Shown here: piece after piece, positions 23,801 through 33,138 of the stretch
How the letters are laid out: each line of letters starts with the position of its first letter
How positions within the stretch are numbered: position 1 is the stretch's first letter
NCBI GenBank assembly: GCA_905221605.1
Contig: CAJNDS010002264.1
Location: 186,001 to 250,000 of the forward strand
DNA length: 64,000 bases
Direction: 5' to 3'
From: Symbiodinium natans
Lineage: Eukaryota; Sar; Dinophyceae; Suessiales; Symbiodiniaceae
The notes under the pieces: generated by a model
Databases searched by the model: none
What the model saw: the letters and a program-made list of their open reading frames with translations, nothing else
Told to the model about the DNA's origin: nothing
Made by a program: the position numbers and the translations under genes

Positions 23801-24745
23801 AAAATGGAGGCTGCGCATGTCATTTGAAGACTTGTTGCATGCGAGAGATTAATCGAAGCCACAAGCTTTTGAACCTTCTTGAAGGAGTCAATGAGACAGG
23901 AGCCAACTTCCGGCGATTTCGACCTCAATGCTCAAACATTGTTACAAAGAGCGGCGTCTGGTCACAAATGGTCACAAACAGCCCAGTGCAATTAGCGGAA
24001 AATACGTGAGGTACTACTCAACATCAAGCTACTCATGGGAACACTGACAGCTTCAGCATGTCGCAACGTACTGGATGGGCATGGTTTGCAGCCGACATGA
24101 CATGCCCAGCCGGGCATCTTCATGGAGATCTGTTTCGAGAGACCAATGCTTGTCATGTCAAGAAGGGGCTTATTTCAAAGCCAAGCTTTGCCTGAAACGG
24201 AAGCACCATGGGCCCTGGGCTGACCTCTCCAATTCACCAACACTAGCACCTAAAGGAAGGAGACAACGCGTGACAAAATGCCGAGCTAAGCCTTGCAACA
24301 TATTGCACTGCAAGCCAAGGGCCGAGGATCCTTCAAGATAATCTTTGGAAGCATGTCCTGCCATCTGCGAACTGCGAATTTCTTCCCACCGCGCTGGAGC
24401 ACGGATTCCCCGTAGCTTTCTCGTCCTTCACGAACTGGGAGACGTCGTGGCCCTTTTGACCATGTCCGTCAAAGACCGCGTAAATAGAGAAGGTATCCTG
24501 CCGCAGGTACTCACACTAACGTGACGGACGCGGCACATCCTCTGCGCATTGCAACCGCTCGTGCGCCCCGAAAGGTCCATGTGCAATAAGCACCAGGAGT
24601 CTTGATTTGGACTCTCCGGCTTCAGACCTGTGCATGGGGACATCACTACGAAGCTGCGCTATGCTGTGCCATGCTGTTCCATGCCAGTGCCAGTCAAGCA
24701 ACCTTTGCGGCAAGCAAACGCAATACCCTTCGGGCAAAGGTCAAC
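20880..24745 (-). CDS. PP2C-family Mg2+/Mn2+-dependent Ser/Thr protein phosphatase
   Basis: Exons appear in the family order. At about 24745-24703 they read 'GIAFACRKG'. From 24627 they read 'LKPESPNQDSW'. From 24497 comes 'YAVFDGHGQKGHDVSQFVK'. The exon 24357-24316 gives 'DMLPKIILKDPRPL'. Then come 'LIDSFKKVQKLV' near 23900-23860 and 'QMSGTTATVCFLA' near 23745-23700. 'KLTIAHV' and 'ADSTAAFGVKK' lie near 22690 and 22545. 'WIGTSVTKDHKPNLK' lies near 22455-22385, and 'YPGLNMSRCLGDLVGSQ' at about 22042-21965. 'LLLVCSDGVWEFITSQEV' lies near 21760-21700, 'GLLAKEAW' near 21100, and 'WIREEGGAVVDDITVGLVHI' near 20965-20890. All four metal-binding Asp motifs (QDSW, FDGHG, SDGVW, DDIT) are kept. DGHGQ replaces DGHGG, and ADST replaces the usual GDSR. 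The family dephosphorylates Ser/Thr proteins. The 5' and 3' limits are approximate. Confidence 0.85.
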
Positions 24746-24899
24746 GTCATCTCCAAGCACTTGGAAAAACCTGAAGGTCAGAAAAGTCAGAAAAGCCATT
24801 GACAAGAGGGCGGTCCAGAGGGGCCGGTGGCAGCCACGCAGCCAAGGAACTTATTGGAGAATGAGGCCATTCCTTGATCCTTGGCCGGAGAGCTGAATG

Positions 24900-26100
24900 C
24901 GCATCGTTGGGGGTGTAATCGTCGTTCTGCTCATCTTAGATGAGATTGATAGATGCGCTGGTGTTGGTGTTGCTTGTGTCTGGAGACTTGTGGATCTTAG
25001 CGGCGTGAGGCCCACGCTGTGAAGGAGCCCATGTATGTTTTCGGGCCACCGCCGGCGTGATCCATGTCATCGATGATGTCAATCTCAGTATGTCCAAGTC
25101 ACTTCCATGCTCTGACTCCTTTTTCTAGCCATCCTCTTCTCCGATTTTCTCTTCTCGAGCTCTCGAGCGCTCTGTGTCAAGTCACGCGCTTTCTCGCTCT
25201 CAGCTTCATCTCCATAAGTAGACGTGTCAACTCAGCACACCCCATTGAATTGCCAAACTCTTCTTCGTCTTCGTCTTCTTCTTCTTCTTCTTCTTCTACT
25301 TATTCTTCTTTTGCTGCTGTTTCTTTTTTCTTCTTCTTCTTCTTCTTCTTCAGCAGCTCCTCTGTCTCTCGCTCTCTTGCTCTCTCGCTTGCTCTCACTC
25401 CCCAAACCCTTGACATGAGAAACTTGGCATGCGCTGTGGCCAACCGTTCTGTGCAAAGTTAATTCGTTCACGGAGGCAAAGGTTTGTGAGGCGGTTGTGA
25501 CGTCGTGCTCTTGCACGTCATGTACGATTGCGACGATGCGCTCTGCAAACCTCCTCTCCTTCACAGCGCTTCGGCCATGGAGCTGATTTAGTGCACTTCC
25601 TGGAACATCGGCTCAGCACCGCAATGCTGTGAAGGAAAAGTGCTTAAGGCTTTGACCACGGACTTTCTGTCGAGCTGTGCTGCCTCACCTGGCGCCAGCA
25701 AAGGAGAACTCTGCAGCTTGCAATAAGAAACACGTCAATCATGCATAGCTGGCCGGCTGCTGAACTCGCATCTGCCGCTGTTGTGGCTTCTCCTGCCACC
25801 TGAGAAGCGGAAGCAAAACGAAAGGCAAAAGAAGTGCTGGCAGAACTGCGGCAGAACCCACGTTGTCCACCCGCTTCAAGTTTCTCTTGAAGTGTTATCG
25901 CGGCGACGGCACCTGGCAGCTTCGCTGAGTCTCTGAGTGTCCCGCTTCGGCCACACTCAGCCGGCGTCGCTCCCGTACAACCTGTTTGAAGTTCGAAGAA
26001 TGTTCAAAGTCAAAGGATGCTCATTCATAGGAGACCTTTCGTTATGATGTAGGGACATGCTCTTTTGACAACCCGGTCCAAGCTTTATGTCACTCTGAGA
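24900..26100. other. Intergenic stretch with a TTC microsatellite
   Basis: No exon is supported. A CTT/TTC tract lies at 25259-25351. The open frames through it (poly-Ser, poly-Leu, poly-Arg) are products of the repeat. Confidence 0.6.
25259..25351. repeat. (TTC)n microsatellite, interrupted
   Basis: Two blocks of TTC/CTT triplets are separated by a short non-repeat segment. Confidence 0.9.
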
Positions 26101-26159
26101 AGCGCTGCCACATGGCCACAAGTCATGGTCACCTCCTTGAGGCGAGCTCTGCGCGCCTC

Positions 26160-26962
26160 GGACGAACCTACGAACCTGCGTGGTGCGCCTCTAGGCTGAA
26201 AGTTAACCAGGTGGCCTCAGCGAGGCCTCTTGGCAGCCGGACGCCGCAAAGGAGGGCCTTCGTCGCTGACTTGGTCTCTCCGGCAGAGGAGATGCCGCTT
26301 CTCGACACGCAGCTTTCCCTTGTGAAGATCGAGGAGCCTAGCGAATAGCCGGTTGTCAGGTCGCCGAACATGGCTCGACCTGCTGCCCCAGCTTCTCCAA
26401 GAAGGCCCTGTTCCTGGACCCCTCCCTTTCCATGAAGCTCATGGCCAATACGGGTTGGCTCTGCTCGCCTTGGCTCGCCGACCTGAAAACCGGCTCTTCG
26501 CGAGGCTTCACATACTTGTCCAGCTGGCCCTGGCACATGCTGCAGGTACCTTCCCGTCTCACCGGTTGTGCGGCGCGCTCTTGGTGGCAGAGCGTGCACC
26601 TGCCCGGGCCGCTGGGCGCGTCCTTATAAAGTACCCGAACGAGCACTGCGTACAAAACAGGCCCAGGGCTTCCGCGGGCGGCGAGGCCCGCAGTTGTGAG
26701 GCTGTTGGCACCGTGGTGGGCATGGCGCTAGGTGACGAGGCCGACACGGCGCTGCTTGCGCGCCAAAGGAACAAAACCTTCATCTGTTCTTGGGCCAAAG
26801 GCCGGCGCGAGGACGGAGGTTGACGGGGGAGAGTGGTCGACCACTTCTATGATCAAGGCCGAACGGATTCAAACGGCACAAACACAGCGGGCAGTGTGCA
26901 AAGTCTGCACCCACCTTCTTGACTCCTGTCTGGGCAGCTTCAGTGGAGCCGCAGCAACCCAT
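26160..26962 (-). CDS. Putatively N-acylated small protein with CxxC zinc-binding motifs
   Basis: An ATG at 26962 follows an AG that could serve as a spliced-leader acceptor six bases upstream. The first exon (26962-26915) encodes MGCCGSTEAAQTGVKK and ends at a GT donor. Gly2 followed by Cys3 and Cys4 is a good N-myristoylation and palmitoylation signal. The next open stretch (about 26790-26650) is Ser/Ala/Pro-rich and ends in 'LFCTQC'. In another frame, about 26620-26356, the sequence reads 'CTLCHQERAAQPVRREGTCS', followed by MCQGQ. This gives paired CxxC motifs, then a basic helix ('FMEREGSRNRAFLEKLG'). I infer a membrane-tethered zinc-binding protein. The family is unknown and the middle splice sites are not settled. 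Confidence 0.55.
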
Positions 26963-27929
26963 CGTCGCTGGAGCAAAGACACATGAACTTGGGAAACGCT
27001 TCAGGACCACGCAACAGCCAAAAAACTCAAGAAATGGGCTATGACAAGCAGGCTCTACATTCAAAGGTTGCTAGTTGCCAACCCCCCTGCTGCTTCATGT
27101 CCTAACTGGCCGAGCCACGACTCAAAGCTGCCACGCAACCAGCGCAACTTTCAAGATGGCTATGGATGGCTGCGCGGCTACAACTTGCTGACTGCTACAA
27201 CGCCGGATCTTGACAGCTTCCTTTTCACTCACACCCCAGCTGCCAATGCCATGTCCCGGCCCCGGAGAATGGCAAGTTGCTCCGTCACCTCACAGCGTCC
27301 CAACACAACAGTCAGAAAGTTAGGCCCATGAGGCCCGGGAAGTCAAGCACCCGTGCGAGCCTCCTGCGGAAGGAGGGCTTCCACCGGAAGGATTCGGAAT
27401 CCTCCACAAGTTGACAAGAATGCGAAGGAGCTCTACCGAACTCGCGGAGCTGCTCCCATCAGATGTGCTCAGCTGCTCTCGGCATTCTCTCGGCTGCATT
27501 CTCGATGCCACTTGTCACTCGCCTTCAGCCTGCGGAGTCCAGTCGCTGACGCTGGCCCAAGGCCTCAGCTGCTCAACTTAGAAGATCTTCGAAGGCCGAG
27601 CCTGCCCAGCCTGCCCTCATGCGCCGATCAGATGGATCCCAATGCTTCCCACTGCACAGCCCGGACGGCCTTGTCGCCTCCGTCATCGGCTCCATCTTCA
27701 TCTTGCTTTGAAGGGCCTGCTGCTCCACGAAAGATGTAGTCAGAGAACCTACCGACTGCGAGGGAACGAGCACCTGAAGATCTGAAGGTCCACCGAGTCC
27801 AGGCAGTCGGAAGGTGGCCCGGAAGGTGCCGTTCTGAACAGCTCTGGGGCAAAAGGATGCCAAAACAAACATCTTCATCTTGTTATTGTCGTTGTCCATG
27901 GTCCATGGGTGGGTGTTCATGGTATTTGG
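26963..27929. other. Gap between two genes, possible unassigned exon
   Basis: A minus-strand open stretch near 27855-27700 reads 'NGTFRATFRLPGLGGPSDLQ' and 'SLTTSFVEQQALQSK'. It may be an exon, or 3' untranslated sequence of the phosphopantetheinyl transferase gene. Another open stretch near 27480-27330 is Ser-rich. Neither is recognisable. Confidence 0.3.
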
Positions 27930-29827
27930 TCAGCATGTGTCCATGCCGCCATGCCTCAACAAAAGCTTCAGCCGGGCGGCGGCATCAACAGCCTCATCGA
28001 CCGGACCCAGAGCCACGGAGATCCAGGAGCCCTCTAGTTCCTGCAGAGTCTGCAGAGCACACATCATGTCGTGCGACATATTGCCATTAGTGCAAGCCTC
28101 CTGGTACACCGTCCAGTCTGGGCGTGGCCAGCCATCAATGTGAATTTCTATTCTCTGCATCTGTGCTTGTACCTCCGAAACCAAGCTGATAAAGTGGCAA
28201 ATTCAGCAGGATGAACAACCTCATTGAGCTCTCTGCCTCTGGTGTTCTCTGTGCGTGTGTCCTGAGAGCTCATTGGACACTGCATGCTTTGCATCAATGC
28301 AAACGACCACGAACGCTGTTTGCAACGGGGCGGCTCGTGCCGAAGGCCGTTGCTGGTCTTACCTCTCGGGGCAGCGAAACGTTTTCGCACCTTTTTGATC
28401 GCGTACACGGCAAAGGGGTCCTACAAAGAAAGGGCACCAGGGGCACCACCATTCTGCAGATTCTCCAGCAAGGAGGAGAACTTTACCCGACCTGCTGGCA
28501 ATACGTCCATACGTCCCACCCTTCCTGATGGGACACAACTGGCTACTGATCGAGCCTTTTTTGGCTGCAGGCTCCGGTGCTTCGGACCTCCAACAGCTAC
28601 GTGTGGACAATGCGAACATCCGGCATCACCCAACGAGACGTATTGGAAGACTCCTGCCTCGAAAGCCCCAGGGCAGTCAGAACCAGATTGCCCAAGTTCT
28701 CTTGAAGCATTCCGGGTAGCTGCACCTCAGTGAATTAGAAGTTGACTTAGTGACTGGTGGAATCTTCCGGTTCCTCGCCTCCATCCGCTCCAGGCCGAAG
28801 GCCAGTCCCTGACCAATCGCCTGAAAAGGAAAACAACAAACGCCTTGCAAATCAGCACCGCGCTTCAGCTGGAATTTCGATAAGGCCTTGGACACAGCCT
28901 CTTTGGCAGACCAGATGCGCTGGAACGTGGCCTTGGTTCCGACTTTACTCATGCTAATTGAGCTTCACTATGAGTCTTAGGGCCTTAGGGCCTTTGCATT
29001 GACTTGGCTGGCCTTGTGCCTGAGATGGCCCCTGAGGCCACTTGCATAACGCATAGTGCTCGAACAGCTCTTGATGTTGTCACGCTCTGCGTCGGTCAAC
29101 ACGGCCTGCAAGTCCTGAAGCGTTTAGGACATCCAAAATGGGAAAGATCCCTCCTTCCAGCCTTCCCTGGCCGTCCCGCTCTCTGCTTCGCCCCTTTTCC
29201 TTCTAGTATTCTGTTGCTGGTTCTGCTGCTTCTGTCCCAGCCGTTGCACCAGCGGTCATGGCTGCTGGTACCAGAGTGTGCAAGGTACCTTTTTCACCTT
29301 TCTTCCAGCACTGTTGTCATCGGTGGGGTGCTTGAGGCAGTGAGGTGGCGTTCAAGTTCAAGGCAGTCGTCTCGGAAGCGTTCGCCCTATTAGCATATTG
29401 GTTTGTTTGTTCGGCCCAACGCACATACACAAAGAAAGCCGGAGCACCGAAAGCCCCCCCCCCCCCCCCCCCACAGAGCCATGTGACACTTTGCCCATAG
29501 GCCTGGTACCAAGTCTCATCTTCTCGTTCTCCACGCTCTTGCTGGGGTGCTGAAACATCAGCACCTGCTGAGGTTATGATTTTCGCCACAAGCAACACAT
29601 GAATCACGCCGGGCTTCATCGACGCGAAACTGCGCTGAGTGGCGAGCCGACAAGGAAGATCGAATCGCTTGCTAAGACCACCCAGTTGCCATCGTGCGAG
29701 ACATTGAAGTTGAAGTTCCTTGAAACGAAGGCATGGGATGGATCGGATCGGAGCATGGAGCTGCAGCAAAGTCACGGCAAGGTTTTCGGCAGCGGGGACA
29801 TCAGAAAAGGCTTCTTGCCTTTTGTAC
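27930..29827 (-). CDS. Sfp/AASDHPPT-type 4'-phosphopantetheinyl transferase (5' end missing)
   Basis: The enzyme class moves phosphopantetheine from CoA to the serine of acyl, peptidyl or aminoadipate carrier proteins. Exons in order show the family motifs. 'GTKGKKPFL' starts at 29827. 'FNFNVSHDGNWVVLASDSIF' (FNxSHxG motif) lies near 29720-29650. 'LVG|ADVSAPQQERGERED' (VGxD, Mg2+ ligand) continues from about 29577. 'DLQAVLTDAERDNIKSC' lies near 29115. 'ATFQRIWSAKEAVSK|' joins 'AIGQGLAFGLERMEA' across a GC-AG intron at about 28930-28760 (the WxxKExxxKxxGxG motif). 'IEIHIDGWPRPDW' and 'GSWISVALGPVDEAVD' (about 28150-27990) form the C-terminal lobe, with the stop at 27930-27932. N-terminal exons above 29827 were not found. 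Dinoflagellates use such enzymes to activate fatty acid and polyketide synthases; the actual target is not evident here. Confidence 0.85.
29454..29472. repeat. Homopolymer run of 19 C
   Basis: A C19 tract lies inside the phosphopantetheinyl transferase gene, in an intron. Confidence 0.95.
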
Positions 29828-31319
29828 CTTCAATCCACCACAAACTTCCACACAACTGTCTATGCAGGTTGCTCTCAATGTCCCGATCCGACATGAGGGT
29901 ATGGCGTCCTTACCGAGCTGCAGGGACGCTTTCACTTCTTTTTTGAGCAACTCATGGCTCACAAGCCTTACAAGCCTTCCCAAAGACCTCCTCAGCTCCC
30001 AGCCCTGCGCACCCCCACTCTTGAGCTGTGGTGTCTGGAAATAGAACATGTAATCCCGGAGCCAAAAGACGATGCCTTTTGCACGCGACCTTGAAGGTCA
30101 GCTTGACCTGTGCCTGGTTCGCTTGTTTCCTGCATGTGCTGGTGTTCTCATCCAGGATCCTTTGTTTAAGTTTTTGTGTTGTACACATCTTCCTTGTTGA
30201 TGTCCTGCGCGATTCGTTCGGCCCGAAATTTCATGAACTCCCAGTTCTGCAGCTCCTCGCGAATCACCAACATGATTCAGTTTGTCCGATACCGCCTTCT
30301 CATAGCGGTTTCCCCGCGGTTTCCTGCAATCCTTCCATCACAGCACACAGCACGACACCACATCGAACCACCATCCCACGGGATGGAACATCCTTTTTGA
30401 CGCAATTGCGTCGTTGTCTGATGACATCAGCAGCTTAGCTGCTATGATATGCGGTGCGCAATGCTGGTGTTGCCTTGAAAGGTCCTACATTAACACGACA
30501 AGCGCAATGCCATACTTCACTGTTGGTGTGACCGTGCCAAGCTTCGCTTTTTTGATGAATTTAGGTGCGGTGGCCAAGGGCCTACACTTGTGTAACGTCG
30601 TTTTACACTGTGCATATATATATATATAGCATGTATGTCAATGTATGTGTTGCAGCTTGCAAGTGTAAATCCACAACTTGTAATTGCCAATGTGGCACGG
30701 CTGATCTGGATCCCATCGAAGTCTGACTGTCCCAGCGCCTGCGACATGCATCCCCTAGACGCAGGAATCTGGAAGATCAACATAGATCAACACAGGTAGC
30801 TGCCTGGGCACATGCCCTGAGAGCCAGCAAGCGTCCTAGCAGAGTTCGCTTTCGGTCTTGCCTGAGATGAAACAACCCGCCAGAGCATTTCGAGCCATCT
30901 TACAGTAAGTTGCCTCTTGCATTCTCAGGTCCGAGCAAGGCTCTGTAGGCCATGATCGATTCTTGCTCATCGGGACGCAACAAGGACAACCTCAGCATAG
31001 TGCGCCCGCGCTCGCAAACCGCAGTGCAGCAACGTCTGTCCGGTGTCGACATGATGCGGCATGCTTTGTCAGCAGCAGTAATCGGAACTCCTCGCCGTCG
31101 GCTCCTCCCCGTGGCTTCCAATCGTTGATGTTCAATGCCCACCGGAAGCCTCTGCCGTGCTCTCCCACGCGTGCGAAGCTAAGCAGCAAATCAACGCGAA
31201 ACAGCGAGCTCCAGGGGCGAGGCGACCGGACACTGGGCCTCCCCAACAGCTGCTGGGAGCCTTCGGCAAAGATGGGCCAACACATGCCAAGACCTGTCAA
31301 CACATGCCAAGACCTGTCT
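29828..31319. other. Unassigned stretch upstream of the phosphopantetheinyl transferase
   Basis: It should hold the missing 5' exons of that gene, but none is clear. A short minus-strand stretch near 31060-30975, 'DTGQTLLHCGLRARAHYAEV', resembles a single degenerate ankyrin repeat; support is weak. A short (TA)n run lies at about 30616-30629. Confidence 0.3.
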
Positions 31320-31322
31320 AAT

Positions 31323-31891
31323 CCGAGCTCCTGTTTAATTTAACCCCCCATATTTAAAGAAATTTGTTTTGCCGGGATTCCCGCCGGAAGACTACTTTCC
31401 ATTACGATGGATTTCGTATGGGCCAAACCCTCCACATTTAAAGACATTTTTTGGGGGGGTTGTCAAATTTTGAAACTCTGCCTTTCGGAAAGCTTTTTTT
31501 CTTCTGCAGGGATGTTTGGGTCGATGTGAAACATCTGCTAAGCCGGGGCTTCGGTTTTCTGGAAGCTGAGGGCCTTCAGAAAGCAAGGATTTCTTATGTG
31601 ATTGCTTACTGGAGGACAGAAATTTTCATTCTTTCCTGAGCTACCCCTTACGGGCTCTGGCCGGGAAAGGCGGAGTCACATTAATAGAATGGGGCCAGAA
31701 TTATGGGAAGCCCTGGCCCGTGGGGAGCCCCGGTCCTGTAGCCTTAAAGCTTAAAAGGAAAAACTTTAAGGAAGCCGGGGCTTCGGTTTTCTGGAATCTG
31801 ACGGGGCCATGGTCCAACTATTGCGGAACCCTGCCTTCCTTATTGTGAGGGGGAGGGGGGGGGGGCCCCCACCAATTAAACAGGAGCTCGG
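31323..31891. mobile_element. Non-autonomous TIR transposon (MITE-like), 569 bp
   Basis: The ends are perfect 18-bp inverted repeats, CCGAGCTCCTGTTTAATT at 31323-31340 and its complement at 31874-31891. They are flanked by AAT on both sides (31320-31322 and 31892-31894), a plausible 3-bp target-site duplication. The interior has no protein-like frame. It contains a direct repeat of about 23 bp (GCCGGGGCTTCGGTTTTCTG and following) at about 31542 and 31772, and a G-rich run near the right end. It lies in the interval between the phosphopantetheinyl transferase and the GH13 gene. Confidence 0.75.
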
Positions 31892-32487
31892 AATAGGCTT
31901 AGCATCAAGCCGGAGTCAAGCCTGCAGCGAGTATTGCCGAAGCTCCTCCAACAGCTCATTGGCCAATGGCGCCGAGAGCCAGGAAGTCGAAACGCTTTGG
32001 CCCATGCTCCGCACGATGCTACGGCTATGGCATATGGGCCAAGGCACAACTCCCCGCAGCCAAAGGCCTTTAAAGGCTGCGGCCAGACAAACATGGGGCT
32101 TTCCTTCCAACTTGGACGTCACCGCCTCGTTAATCCTTGAGCAAATTCACCATCTTAAAACGGGTCTACTGGCAACAAGCAGCAGCAGGATGCTCACAGC
32201 AATACCTACGGTTCATGCTTAGCACCTCATTTTGTGGCCAGCGTAGCTTATGACGCCCATGCTCCGTCAAGGCAGGTTTGAACCGGGCCTTCGGCACAGC
32301 AACCTGCCTGTCAAACCTGGGGAGTCTGACTTGCCAAAACGCGAAAGCCTGGTTCCCAGCCACATCATTTTGTAGACAGTGGCCAGCAACCTAGCTGTGC
32401 AACAGAGCTGCCTTTAAAGAAGGATCGATGCCCAAAGTGCGCAAGATGGTGCAAGATGGTGCAAGCAAGCACGCAAAAGCACGCAAA

Positions 32488-32530
32488 GGGATGTAAGGGA
32501 TGTAAGGGATGTAAGGGATGTAAGGGATGT
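32488..32530. repeat. 9-bp minisatellite (GGGATGTAA)n
   Basis: Nearly five exact head-to-tail units. The surrounding 31900-33130 interval shows no supported exon. Confidence 0.95.
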
Positions 32531-33138
32531 TTGCGTAGTGCTCAGGCCCTCAGTACGCCACCACAGCTGGATGGTGGCAAAGCACTCCTCAGTTTGAATC
32601 CGGCACATGTGTCATGCACGGTGCAGCTACAGATCATGCCTGAGGGGCCTATTCTACACGTTGTCGTTTGCAGCACACTTGTGCAAAGCTCGAAATACTT
32701 GTAGCTTCTCTGCCCCCAAGGCTCTGTAAACTGTGCATCGGCTGAGACACGCTCAGTCAGACCGTGTCCAAGCTGACAACCAAAAGAACGCACAAGATAG
32801 TGCATTTCTCGTCCACTGTAGCGAACGTCTGCTTGACTGCCCTTTAAGGGCAGCAATGCCACATTCCATGCAACATGCAGGCATCAGAAGAGTAGATGCA
32901 ATCGGACGGGCGCCGATGGCCTCACCCGTCAGAGCTAAATTAAGAGTGGTGGCCGCCGCGTGTAGATGATGCAACTGTATGGATGGAGGTACCTTTGCTG
33001 CATCCGATTGCAAAAGCCTACTGCAAGAAGCCTGCAGCAGAACTCGTAAGAACTCCTAGCCCGGTGCGTAAGCTGTAAGCTGAACTGTAAGCTGTGAGAA
33101 GGTTGTGCACCATTTGTTTTATTTCCTAAGCCTTGTAA

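Noticed and set aside
26353-26823. Plus-strand open frame of 156 codons
   Set aside because: It lies opposite the CxxC exon and has no motif. The minus-strand reading has cysteine pairs and an acylation start.
30980-31110. Single ankyrin-like repeat
   Set aside because: Only one partial match (TLLH and a following EV) with no neighbouring repeats; kept only as a remark.
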